Source of the DNA: Gordionus sp. m RMFG-2023 | Taxonomy: Eukaryota > Nematomorpha > Gordioida > Chordodea > Parachordodidae | Direction: 5' to 3' | NCBI RefSeq assembly: GCF_954871325.1 | Contig: NC_088775.1 | Location: 10,393,561-10,457,560, forward strand | DNA: 64,000 nt | Part shown: positions 35,781 through 47,400 of the stretch, in pieces | Position numbering within the stretch: position 1 is the first letter of the stretch | Layout: the number at the start of each line of letters is the position of its first letter | Notes under the pieces: model-generated | What the model was told of the DNA's origin: nothing | The model's input: only the letters and a program-made list of their open reading frames with translations | The model's database searches: none | Made by a program: the position numbers and the translations under genes

Positions 35781-37705
35781 TTTCGATAATCAATCAATTA
35801 CCATAAATTGTATCCATAAACAAAATATAATTTATTTAAAGTTTACTATATATATTGCTATACGGTTTGTTTTATTTTTAAAACTTTATTATAAAATACT
35901 CTAATCTTAGGGCCTTTATGTAGTTTCCTTCTCATAAACCAACTATACAATTTATTTTTGATTATCTCTCAGCGATTGGCTGGATAGCATCTTCTTGAGT
36001 GGAAGAAATTAATGATGCTTTACATAAACCTTTTAAGCCAATCATTAGGTCAATTACAATAGCATTTATATAACTGTTTGTATTTTAAAAATATCTTTTT
36101 TGACTTTTTAGCTATCCTTCATTTCCCAATTTTCATTCCACAATTCTATTCAACATATTGAGATTTGGTGCTATTTGCTGTTTTAAGCTGAGGCGGCAGA
36201 TATTATTTCAAATACATGATAAAAAATTAAAATCATCGCAAAAAATTTTATAAATAGGCTTATAGTATAAAATATTAATTAAGAAAAAAACTAGGTAGGA
36301 ATCTAATTTATCTACTAGGGTTTAATTTAGATGATTAGGATAGCTTAATATTTATTGATCTGTCTACGTATATGACTGTGTTTTTTTTAAATAATGTCTA
36401 TAATTATATTTTTTATTTCTTCTGCCCGGATATTTAGGAAGGTAAAAGTAAATAAGACGTGAATCTGTTATTAATTTCTAGATTAAAGGAATAGTTTAAA
36501 AAAATATTTTTACTTAGAAGCGGTCCTTTTAGAAAATCAAACAGTCATATTAGGTTTGCGGATATCCGAAATCAGTCTCGTGACCGCGATAGTTCTTAGC
36601 TCTATGGAAATGGGTATATAAAATGATGAGAGGGATCTATATTATGTTTAGAAAACACTAGTGTTGTAAACGAACAAAGTTCGTTTTTTTGAAAAAAATG
36701 ATGAACGGCGTTTCTTTTATTTTTGACGAACTTTGAACGTGAACGAGTTCCTTTTTTATGACGAACGCGTTGGAATTTAACGTTCGTTCAATTTTAAAAA
36801 TATTTTTTATTTTTATTTATTTGAAAAATTTAATATTTCCGAATTTTTTTAAAAAAAGTATTATTTATATTTTTTAATCGGCTGTGTATTTCCTTTTCAC
36901 ATTCCATTTTTTTTAACACGCCATTATTATAGTTTATTAATTTGAATAATTGTTTATATTTTAATTTAATAGATTAGCTTAAGCATGGATATTATTATTT
37001 AATCCTCATCATCTGATTCTGAAAATCTAAAATCAGATGAATTATCATTACCATGGCCAAATATGATAAATGTTTTACAGTAACATCCTATATTGAAGTA
37101 ACTAATTTAATGCTTACCAAGTGTAAAATGTTCCCAAAAAGTATTATATTAGTGTCATCTTCAGGTTCCAATTTAAAACGACATTTCATTGTAATATTAA
37201 TTATTTTATTATATAACTAAGTAAATTCATTAAATTTGAAAAAAAAATGCACTTGGGATATTTGACCCCAACAATAACGATAGTTATTTTAAAAAAATTA
37301 GTGGCCTCAAATATGGTCAACCATTGTTAGACGCCGTATTAAATGGGATTAATAAAAGGCATTAAACCTATCACTCTCAATTAGTTACATATATTTTATT
37401 TTTTTTAAAGATTTATGGAGATCAATATGTTCTTTCTGCAATTATACATCCAGTATTCAAGCTTCAAGGGCCATGGATAAAATTTCCACAGAAGAGAACG
37501 AACCTATTAAAAATAAACTTATAGCGTTATTGAAAAAAATGCTTTGAAACTTAGAAATGATAATGCAAGAACTGTTAACCCTTTACCACATGATGTTTGC
37601 AATAAGTTAGAAAAAAAATTCTCATTTATTCCCTTTGACATATTAATCGATAATTGATCAAAAAAAATTTTTTTTTATTTTGACCATAATAATGTATGTT
37701 ACATA

Positions 37706-38069
37706 TAAAAAAAACCTACAAACACAAACTAAAACAAAATCTACTTAAACAAATCCTCGAAACCAACTCAACGCTTCTAAAATAAAAACAAATCCTAGAG
37801 ACTAACCCAACACTTCTAAAAGAAAAAACAAATTTATTTTCGATAATATCAATAATAATATCATTTCATAAAAAAAAATAAAAATAATATATAATAATCC
37901 ATATAATAATCCATATAATATCCAATCTATATTATATAACTACCATATTATATAAAAAAAACACGTGATTATGAGCGACGTGTTATAATATATACTATAT
38001 ATATTTATAATTACAATTATATCTAATGTAAAAAAAATATATAATGTAAACGTATTTACGAATACGACA
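37706..38069 (-). repeat. 3' LTR
   Basis: 364 bp; begins TGTCGTATTC in element orientation and contains a CACGTGATTATGAGCGACGT near-palindrome shared with the 5' copy. Confidence 0.9.
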
Positions 38070-39434
38070 TGCCACCCCTTTATGGGATCGTGGCATATCG
38101 TTAGATATACAACAAAAACGCGAGAAAAAAAAAATATCTAAAGAAAACTTACGACATCATTTAAAGAATAATCTTCTTAAATAGACATTGGATTCACCCA
38201 GAAATCATCATTAATATTATTTTACACATTAACATTAAGTTGTTTTGCCGGTGATAATAAAATCTTTGTCAAATCATCTGCTTCGTTTTCCACTTCTTTT
38301 TTTTTCGTTTGCAATATCCATTCGGAATAAAGAATGTTCATTGACTAATCATTGATGGTACTGCGGTATTCCTTCGTGGAATCTTGGAATAATGATTGAC
38401 TTTATTATTATGAGGCAAAAATGTTTCAAAAAGCCTGCTCAAAGCGGTGACGCAGAGAAATGTAGCCCCACTGAATAACATGGCCATGGCATAAAGATCT
38501 CTATTTGCCTACATTGCCGTCATACATCGTAATCGGGTGATTGTCATTGCCCTTGACACGAGTTTGTTAAGACTGTAATCTGTTACTACGAGTTCCTCAT
38601 CCTATCATAGTCATAGCGTGCAAAGGTCTGATCTTCATTTGTTTACATATACGTCCTACGTATGTCATTAGATGGTCATTGGGGATCGTGGTTTGTGAAT
38701 TGGTATACTTGAAACCACTCGAAATTTTTTCATATAATTTTTGAATTTTGGGAAATTTTTAAAAAAAAATCTTTTACATAAAAACATTACATTAAATAAA
38801 CACTTTTTAAAACTTTTCCTATTTCCTTTTACGGTATTCCGAACATACACGGGCCATTAAATTATAAACAAGAGAAAAAGGGGAAGAAAAAAAATAAAAC
38901 AAAACTTTTTAATTTTAATTCCTTTTTTACAAATGTCTTCCTAATACTAAATAACTCAAACACGCCGCACGTGCTTACCAAAAAAAAAACTTTAAAAAAA
39001 AAACTTTTTAATTAATTAATTAATTTTTTTTTAAAAAAAAAATATCTTCCCAGTACTAATACCAATGTTCAACAGCCGTGATTTATCCTATAAGGCTATG
39101 AACAAAAATGTATTCACGAAATGAATTACAACTTTTCTATTCCTTTTATTTTTTTTACACTTTTATTCATTTACAATAAATATATTACCACAATTTCAAT
39201 CTTTTTTTCTTGTTTATTACCGACAGCCGGAACATTAACCAGTTTAACTTAACATTACATATACATACATATACTTTAATTTCTCGTAGTATTACCGGGA
39301 TAACCTCAATGAATATCAAATCTATAATAAATAAACTAAAACAAAAAGGTTACCAACAGTTCATTTACCTTTCCTTTCCCTTTTATGCTTTATTTTTGCA
39401 TCAATATATATATCACCACTGCTCTAAGATGAGC
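38070..39434. other. Non-coding or strongly decayed interior of the LTR element
   Basis: No clear pol domain. Minus-strand reading near 38230-38290 gives ENEADDLTKILLSPAKQ, faintly like the 'N..AD.LSR' end of an RNase H domain. The rest is AT-rich with A-runs at 38980-39050. Confidence 0.35.
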
Positions 39435-39929
39435 CTAAACCTTCGGGTTGAACCTCTTAGAAATACAGGTTGAATTCCCTTCTTTTACAGTTGAATCCGT
39501 CCCTTCTATTTCCCAAATTTTATCTCGAACCTTATTAACCCCCAGACTCATATTCTTAGTTCCCTTTGCAACCCCCGGTTTTGCAAAAATATTCCAAAAG
39601 TTATTAAAGGGACCCAACTGAACAATCCAACTCCACCCCATGATAGTTTCCACACTTTCCTTCACCACCCATAAATCAAGGAAAAAGATTACATCGTTAA
39701 GATTAACTCCCAATTTGGCCTTTCCCAACACAGCGACTTCCGACCCATCAAATTGCCTGACACACATAGCCTCTTTTTCCAGTCTACCCCCAGGCCAATA
39801 CTTATAAAAATTCTCCCGCGACATTAGAGAAATACTAGCCCCGGTGTCAAATAGCATTTCTATATTCCTATGATCAATCTTCAAACTAACCCTCGGACAC
39901 AAACATGGTCCATCTAATTTTTCCGTCAT
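39435..39929 (-). pseudogene. Retroviral-type aspartic protease region
   Basis: 164-codon open frame of the nested LTR element. The active-site motif LFDTGASISLMS lies around residues 27-38, preceded by RVSLKIDHRNIEM and followed by VLGKAKLGVNL and a flap-distal hydrophobic IMGWSWI (family pattern 'iLG.d.l'). It lies downstream of the gag-like frame, as usual for gag-pro order. Confidence 0.85.
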
Positions 39930-40307
39930 TAAAATATCATATGTTTTAATCGGACAGCGTTTATTCTATCTAAAATAATAATTTCATTGGCATTCTCATT
40001 GCCCCTTAAATTCAACTCGGAATTTAAATTCTTATTACTGACAATTACATTTCTTTTAACAAGATTTGTGGGACATCTTTCTAAAATTCTTAACATCCCT
40101 TCTAAGAGAATAACGGACAATATTCCTCGGATATTGTTCCCACCTAAATCGACTAATCTCCCTCTCAGGGAAATTACGAGAATGCCTTCTTATTTTTATT
40201 CTATCATTCCCATTATCCCGACTAACAATATTAAATGTGTTATTAAACAAATTTTTCCGAACTCTCGGAGCCCCGACTCCTATATGATTCACTCTGCAAT
40301 CATATAG

Positions 40308-40952
40308 TCAACACGAATTTTGAGATACTTCCATGCAGTCCACAGCTACATGTCCCGGCCTTTTACATTTAAAACATATTCGAGATTCATTCACCCGAAC
40401 CACCTTTACACTAGCATTTCCTATTTCCGATCTCTTTAACGGAAATCCATCTTTGAACCTTTGCTCTGGGACCACGCATGTATCCCTTTTATGTCCTCTC
40501 CATCCGCAACGATGGCAAATGATCATTTCCACAAATCTTTTATTTTCCGACAATCCTTTATTTTCCTCGTAATCATTAAATTTCCTATTCATATTTCTAT
40601 CACCCACCTGGCTCTTAATCGGACTTTTGCTCTCTTTTATCAACGCATTGATGGCTTCTTTCATTTCTTTCATTTCCAGGAGGATCTTATCCGACCTCTT
40701 CCCCACATCTCCAGCCTTGATTCCCTCTAAAACACTTTTTAGATTACTTTCCAAGTCTGCTATTTTCTTCCCATAAATATCCGATATTAAATTAAAATAC
40801 GTTTCTGCCATTTTCTTTTTATAAACATCTGACACCGCAGTGTCCTTCTTCCAACTGCAATACATGCCTGCCAGTACCGCGGTACCCCTTTTTACCAAAT
40901 ATTTCACCAAAATCACCAATATATAAATTATTACCATTATTCCAATTATCAT
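40308..40952 (-). pseudogene. Gag-like protein with two CCHC knuckles and a hydrophobic N-terminus
   Basis: 214-codon open frame. The C-terminal part holds two C-x2-C-x4-H-x4-C zinc knuckles (residues 146-159 CHRCGWRGHKRDTC and 193-206 CFKCKRPGHVAVDC), the nucleic-acid-binding motif of Gag nucleocapsid. The middle (about 60-110) is Lys/Glu-rich and probably helical. Residues 2-20 form a strongly hydrophobic, membrane-like segment, unusual for a Gag protein. It may be read as a single-frame survivor of the fossil. Confidence 0.85.
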
Positions 40953-41284
40953 TCCTTGTTAAATTAAATCCAACTCATCAAAATTTTTATACAAAACTTT
41001 AAAACCCAAATTCGTATATAGTGAAATCTTATGATACCTAAAAAAATGAACCATTTGGCCATGAATCTTTTAGTCAATACTAATACTCAATTACAAACAC
41101 TTTAAATACTTGTAGAAAATATTAATACAGCACCTTAAATAAAAACTTCACTATCAAAATCGTATAATGGTCAGTACAAATGCGCAGTCAAAAAAATTTA
41201 AGAAAATTATATAATTAAAAATTTTTTGTTTTACCTTCTAAACCGAATAACTCCTAGGAAACTATCAGCGCCACAAGGCACCAC

Positions 41285-41638
41285 TAAAAAAAAACCTACA
41301 AACACAAACTAAAACAAAATCTACTTAAACAAATCCTCGAAACCAACTCAACGCTTCTAAATAAAAACAAATCCTAGAGACTAACCCAACACTTCTAAAA
41401 GAAAAAACAAATTTATTTTCGATAATATCAATAATAATATCATTTCATAAAAAATAATAAAAATAATATATAATAATCCATATAATATCCAATCTATATT
41501 ATATAACTACCATATTATATAAAAAAAAACACGTGATTATGAGCGACGTGTTATAATATATACTATATATATTTATAATTACAATTATATCTAATGTAAA
41601 AAAAAATATATAATGTAAACGTATTTATGAATACGACA
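41285..41638 (-). repeat. 5' LTR
   Basis: 354 bp; about 12 bp shorter than the 3' LTR through loss or gain of one ATAATCCAT-type unit. Confidence 0.9.
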
Positions 41639-41699
41639 ACATATAAGTCACAAATTGTATTTAACAAACAATTTATTGTATATGATATATTGGTATGAA

Positions 41700-42320
41700 A
41701 TAAAATAAAACTGTCTTTATTTGCATGGAAACAGCATTTTACATGTGTAACGACTTTACATATGGATTTTTCACCTTTGACGATTCTGGCTCTGTTGTTG
41801 ATCTTTTTTCAGAATTTTTTTCCAGCCCAGAATATAGATTAAAATCATAGGCAAATTCTGATGCACCGCATAGAATGAAGAATTTAAAGCCCCATTTATG
41901 AGGCTTCATTGGCATATATTGTTTTAAATGTATATGAGCTTTAGTTGAGCAAATTGCTCATCGATTGGTAAGCATTCCTCTTTAGGAATTGTTACAAAAC
42001 CTATCTTGAAAGTGTTTCACAATTGAATTAATTTTATACGCCTATTATGGCCTGGTTGTTTTGCTATAGAATTATTATTGTCATTAAAATGAAGAATGGA
42101 TCGAATGCTTTCAAATTTAGTATCGTCTTTTTTTATAAGATCATTGCCAATTACATCTTTCCAATAGTCTCTTATGGATGGTAATTGGACATGAGAATAT
42201 TAATCCCAATGAATTTCCTTAGCTCCACTATAGAAATTTTTTTAGGTTTGTTAATATTTTTTATTGCTGCATATTTGGTTGCGAGAATTACTAAATCTAG
42301 GAAATTATCATTCAAAATAT
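41700..42320 (-). pseudogene. piggyBac transposase N-terminal/central remnant
   Basis: Contains the RDYWKD, ILHFNDN, PGHNRR and LPIDEQF motifs and the block PHKWGFKFFILCG that precedes the second catalytic Asp region in the piggyBac family. Stops and a frameshift show it is inactive. The first Asp of the DDD triad may be the D in LPIDEQF; the later ones are not present. Confidence 0.8.
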
Positions 42321-43442
42321 GATAAACATTGATAGGGAGTATCTAAAGCCAGTATCTCGCTGGATATAGTGGACTTTCCATTGAATTTTAGATAAATTTT
42401 AGGGATATTTAAATTTTTTTCCTTCTATATTATATCTCTTTTTCTATTTATAATAGTAAAATTATATTGAATTATCATCCTCATTATTGTGGCCATTTTC
42501 TAAAAAGCTGTTATCATAAAAATAATCATGTTGATTAAATCATATTAGAGTCTTATTAGTAACATACATATATTATCGATTAAAAAATTTTTAAATAAAT
42601 TTTTTTTAAATATAAAAACGGAAAAGAATATAGGAATATTTTAGTTATCTGGTTCATATTTTTTTGAAAAATAATATCAAAGTTTAATGTTAAAAAAATG
42701 TAATTAAAAATATCAATTTTGAAATATAGGGAACAGCTGACATTAAATACTCGCACTTTAAATAAATATAAGAATTTCTATTTAAAAAAATGATTTTTAT
42801 ATAAAAGGAATTTTACTTATAAGATACAATTAAAATTTTTGCGCCAAAATAATTTACGCGGTAAAATAGGTTAGAAAATTCACTATATGAGATGACTGAT
42901 TAAGTAGTCATATGTAATAAAGGGTAATTTCATGATATCCTTTTTTTTGTCGAGGAAGTAGAGAATGGATTAGAGGAGGATACTTATCTCAATTTTTTGA
43001 AGCAAATACCAATACAATAAATGTTTTTAATAAATTCCTCACGTTGGAAGTGTTATTTATTTACCCTTGAACACGTTTTTAGTATCGCTAATGCCGTATT
43101 AATGCCAAGCGTTACTGTCTATCAAATGAAAATTTTCAAAAATATTGTTATTAAAAATTAATAAAAAAGGTTTTTGATATATTATATTAAATTTATAATT
43201 ATATTATCAAAATAAAACTATATTATTTTTAAACATGGCTAATATTATGTTAATAAATATAAGATATTTATTTATATTAGATTAAATTTAAAAAAAAATT
43301 TATCATAAAATTTTCGAAAGCGTTCGTGATCGTGAACGCGTTCCATTTTTTAGAAAATGAACTTGACCGTGAACGCGTTCTATATTTGTTAATGAATGTT
43401 GATTGTGAGCGTTCAATATTTTTAGAAATGTTTACAGCACTA

Positions 43443-44413
43443 GAAAATTCTATGTTTATTAGATACCAACTAAACAGTTTTAAAGGAGACGTAAAACAGC
43501 AAAATATTTTAAAAAATTTCAAACTAGCATAATAATTATTACCCAACTTATGCATAATAATTTTGCAGAAGGGTCTAGTGAGAATTTGGGCCTTTCCCAA
43601 TATCGTTGCTACCGAGTAGTGTGAAGTAGCCAAAAGGACCTATTTTTATTTGAGCTTATTCGCTATAGTCTCCGCAAAATTTACGTGGTTCATTTGTAAA
43701 TTTAGATTTAAGTAGTTTGGTTTAGTTTTGCACGTCGAATATTTGTACATTTTGAATCGAATACTATATTAATCATATTTGTGATACGAATAATGAAAAT
43801 TAAAACATGTATTATATAATTCATAATCGAACCTTAGTTAATGTAATAGAAATAATTATTTTAAAATAATTTATATTAATCCATTCTTTTAGCCATCATT
43901 TTTTCCTATTTATATATTCTTTATGTGATTATAATCATATGACAAAAACAGCAGCTCTTCTATGTCCTTAATTTTATTTTATATATAATTCGAATATTTA
44001 CATATAATTCAAAGTTAAAGAATAAAAATTTAAATTTATTATTTATCAAAGGTATTTTTATTATCATTCGTATTCAATGTAATTTCTCGAATTAAATAAT
44101 TTTTTATTCGCATTTGAAAATTTCGAATAACAAATCAAATCTAACATTTTCATGAACCTAGGAGTATGACTAATCTAAAAATAACCATTTTATAATAAAG
44201 CTTTTCATTAAATGGTTATCTCAGATTTCTGCAAAGTAAATATGCTTTAAAATTTGCTAGAATTTTATTTTTGTTTATAATATATATGTAAAAGTCATAT
44301 GTCATACTCCATCAAATGATAATAGATGGCATTCGTGACCTCTCATGTCATCTTATTTTATATTAAACAGTATTAAGCATTTCGATATCTTTGAGGTTTG
44401 AACCCTTCAGAAG
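43443..44413. other. Upstream region of the phosphatase gene
   Basis: About 970 bp of AT-rich sequence between the nest and the first recognised coding exon; it must contain at least the 5' UTR or an upstream intron. I see no convincing promoter element. The minus frame at 43277-43633 is not supported. Confidence 0.35.
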
Positions 44414-44486
44414 ATGTCAAAGGGAACATTGTGGTTACCACTTTTATGGCTTTTTTACAATATTTTAGGAATTGGCGCTCAATATA
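44414..44486 (+). CDS. RPTP exon 1: start and signal peptide
   Basis: ATG at 44414 with A at position -3. It encodes [19 protein letters not shown], a short basic start plus hydrophobic core, then GAQY, a plausible signal-peptidase region. Ends in phase 1 before a 41-nt intron (44487-44527). Confidence 0.8.
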
Positions 44487-47400
44487 GTTAATATAATAAT
44501 GTCTATTAATTATACATGAATATTTAGAACGTATATACGTCAAAAGTGGTAATTCTCACAATTTTACTTGCCTACTTGATGATATTTCTACTATACAATC
44601 GTTGAAATGGTTGTTTAACAATACTAGAAAAATAGCATATGTAACCAACCTTTCCGATGTTATTCTCGGCCCTAAATATAGGTTGAGAGCCACTATATTT
44701 GATAACAAAAATTTAATATTGCAAAATCTAACATCAAATGACACTGGGCTCTATAAATGCATAATAGACAGAAATAATAATCGTCTTGTTCAGGGTATAT
44801 ATCTGATAGTTCAAGGTTTTACTTAAATTTGATAAAAAGTTTATCTTGACTATGAAAAAAAATAAGATGACATAGAATTTGAAAAACTCACTGTGGTTTT
44901 GCTCAAAAAAGCTAAGTATCCTACTTTTAAGATTAAGTGGAAAAATTACAATTCAAGGTCACATAATTCTACCTTTACTTATGACACTGAATACAGGTAT
45001 TTATATATAATGTATTCAAATAATAACTATATTTGCAATTTAGAACATTATGTTATTAATTTTTAATTTGTTATCTAGGGAAGGGACCATCAGTACATCA
45101 TATAGAGGGAGGTATGCATTGAATTTTGATAGGTCATGGCTAAAATATTTTTGTTTTGCTATATAGTTTTTATTACCTTTTCTCTTGAATTAATCTAGTG
45201 TCGGGACTTATACCAATATATTCTTGGTTTACTTCTATGGTGAACTTGGGGCACACATATTGACTTTGTTGCAGACTGTGATTTGGAAGATTGGGTCGAA
45301 CTTAAACCTTGAATCTTAAATTTTTTCCTAATGTTTTTGAGGATATTTTTTCAGAAATAATACCTAATAAATATTTTACTTGTATTTTCAACATTATAAT
45401 TTTTTTTAAATGGTTAAGTTTAAACTTAGTCCCTTGAAATACTCAGATTGGATTTGTTTTTCAAAAAAAATCTGAATCAGACTGCATGTTTGTATGGTCT
45501 AAGAAATTTTATCCAGCCATTCCAATATGAAATATAGATTATAAAATTAAATACATCAATATTAAAGCCAATTCAATATTTATTTCTCCTTGATTTTTAT
45601 CAGAGGCCTGCAGAGGTACCACTTGCACAGCCCAGCCTGGATCTTTAAAAAAAAATTTGGTCTGGTCTGGCCCAGATTTTTTTTAAAAAATATTTCTGCC
45701 TGACCAGTGGTTTGTATTTTCAGACCTGGACAGGATTTTTTAGAAATATGTTATATCTATTTTTGATTTTTTAGAGAATAAGGCTATTTGATATTTAGTT
45801 TCAAAATATCTGGCCCAGCCTGGGTTTTTTTAGAAAAAATTTTTTAGGCCCAGCTCAGGTAAAAAAAAAAAATATGGCCCAGCCCATATAGCTGAAGATT
45901 GGGCTGTAGGTCTTTAATTTTTATTAATGATTCTCAGCATTTAGATCACTACACATGGTATGCACCCAATATATTTTTGGTTTACAATATTAACCATTAA
46001 AAAAGATCAAATAAATTTATATTTTAAAACCAATAGCTTTTTTAATATAGATTTCAAGCCCTACCTTCTCCATTTTTTGATATATAAAAATTATTAATGT
46101 ATGAAATATAGTGCATTCATTTGAAGGCAGAAATTGATTTTTAAATTCCAAATGATTTACAATTATTACCATGTAAATACCTAGTTTTTTGTTCTATTAT
46201 CTCATTGCTCATGCCATCACATATGCATTGCCCTTACCCCAGCCAAAAAATTCAGATGCCAGCTAAAATATATTTTTAAAAATATTAATTCCTACCTTTT
46301 ATCACATGTGTATTACATTTTATATTTATTTATCACATTCACAGCAGGAATAAATACGCTATAAATTTTTTCTAAAAATTAAAATTGATTTCAAATTTTC
46401 TTTAGCATTATATTTACCTATCATTTAAAATTTCCCACCAAATCATTTAACCTATACACTGCAAAATAAAGTACAATATTTCAAAAAAATGACATCAATT
46501 TGATTAGAACTATGAGAATAATAGCTGAAAGCATTATATTGGAACTTAAGGAAATTAGGGCAAATGTAGATGACCAATTTCGTAAATTATATGTTATTGT
46601 TGAGTCAAAAACAGAGCTCTATGATTTTTTTACTTGTCTATCACTACTCACAGCAAGACAAGCCTAATGTTCCAATATTCATATAGGGTTAGTTAAAATA
46701 AAACAATTCTCTTTATCTCCCTCATCGATAATTTTATCTCAAATGAATGAAGGGTTCTTGATTAATCAAGCAGCACTTACAAATCTGCAGATATTATTTT
46801 GCAGAATCTTTTCAAATATATTTCAGATCTTGATATAAAAAAATTAAATATTTGGCAGATTTATATTATGAGGATGTTTAAATATCCCACGATGCATTAT
46901 TAGCTGAATGCAAACTATGGTATAAACGATTAAATATGGTTGATAATGTTCTAAAAAATTCTATAAATCCTTCACATCATTTCAAACATATTTTAGACTA
47001 TTTTCCTAATTTATTAAAATTATTATATATTTTGGCATCTCTACCCATTAGTACATCTACCAATGAAAAAAATTTTCTTTAACAAGAATAAAAACATACC
47101 TGAGAAGTAGCGTTATTAAATGAATCGATTTGAAATGATTTTGAAAAACAGCTTACTCAAAATTTTTAGCCAAGAAAATATTTCTAAGACTTGAGATTTC
47201 GCTAATGGATTACACATAGTGAGTTGATACCAAGCATAAATTTATAATATGCTTTTTAATTTATCTTTCTCATTTATACATGAATACTTTATAATTTTTA
47301 AGAACATTTTTGTGCATTAATATTTCCAACATTTTTTAAAAAAATATAATTTATATATTTATGTGTCAAATTTTAAATGCTTAAAATAATTATATTTTTT

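Larger units (their letters stand above)
37706..41638 (-). mobile_element. LTR retrotransposon with gag and protease, pol largely missing
   Basis: Minus-strand element with LTRs at 41285-41638 (5') and 37706-38069 (3') and a 5-bp target duplication ACATA (37701-37705 and 41639-41643). Primer site TGGTGCCTTGTGGCGC lies one base inside the 5' LTR (41283 downward); a GGGGTGGCA purine-rich stretch precedes the 3' LTR. It encodes a gag-like protein with two zinc knuckles and an aspartic protease, but no reverse transcriptase or integrase is recognisable in the remaining 1.3 kb. It therefore looks like an internally deleted, probably non-autonomous member. The two LTRs differ almost only in short repeat and homopolymer length, making this the youngest layer of the nest. 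Superfamily probably Ty3/gypsy, not certain. Confidence 0.88.
37647..42579 (-). mobile_element. piggyBac-like transposon inside the hAT
   Basis: The ends TCGATAAT / ATTATCGA form an 8-bp perfect inverted repeat bordered on each side by TTAA (37643-37646 and 42580-42583), the piggyBac target. Minus-strand transposase sequence occupies about 41700-42320: KISIVELRKFIGINILMS, PSIRDYWKDVIGND, FESIRSILHFNDN, and YMPMKPHKWGFKFFILCG with YDFNLYSG. These are conserved piggyBac (DDE_Tnp_1_7) motifs, in more than one frame. The C-terminal part is missing; only 59 bp remain beyond the LTR insertion. It interrupts the hAT coding region, so it inserted later. Confidence 0.75.
36659..43442 (+). mobile_element. 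hAT transposon hosting nested insertions
   Basis: The ends are TAGTGTTGTAAACG (36659) and, reversed, TAGTGCTGTAAACA (43442), a 13-bp inverted repeat with one mismatch. Both are followed by short repeats with GTGAACGCGTTC / GAACGAGTTC. The flanking octamers GAAAACAC and GAAAATTC agree at 6 of 8 bases. Plus-strand transposase pieces lie on both sides of the insertion: 37292-37640 (QPLLDAVLNGINKR, then YGDQYVLSAIIHPVFKLQG) and 42950-43135 (EEVENGLEED, then ANAVLMPSVTV). These match hAT 'plv.al..gI.kRf' and dimerisation motifs. It is the oldest layer of the nest. Confidence 0.7.

Noticed and set aside
34372-36660. A single hAT element bounded by TAGTGTTG and ...AACACTA around the 35-kb transposase remnant
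   Set aside because: The right motif is only seven bases and overlaps the start of the next hAT; no flanking duplication.
40333-40730. Plus-strand frames opposite the gag-like protein
   Set aside because: Antisense shadows; the minus strand carries two CCHC knuckles.
44602-44826. Stand-alone 74-residue gene
   Set aside because: It is the Ig exon of the phosphatase; the frame continues upstream to a splice acceptor at 44527 and ends at a donor.
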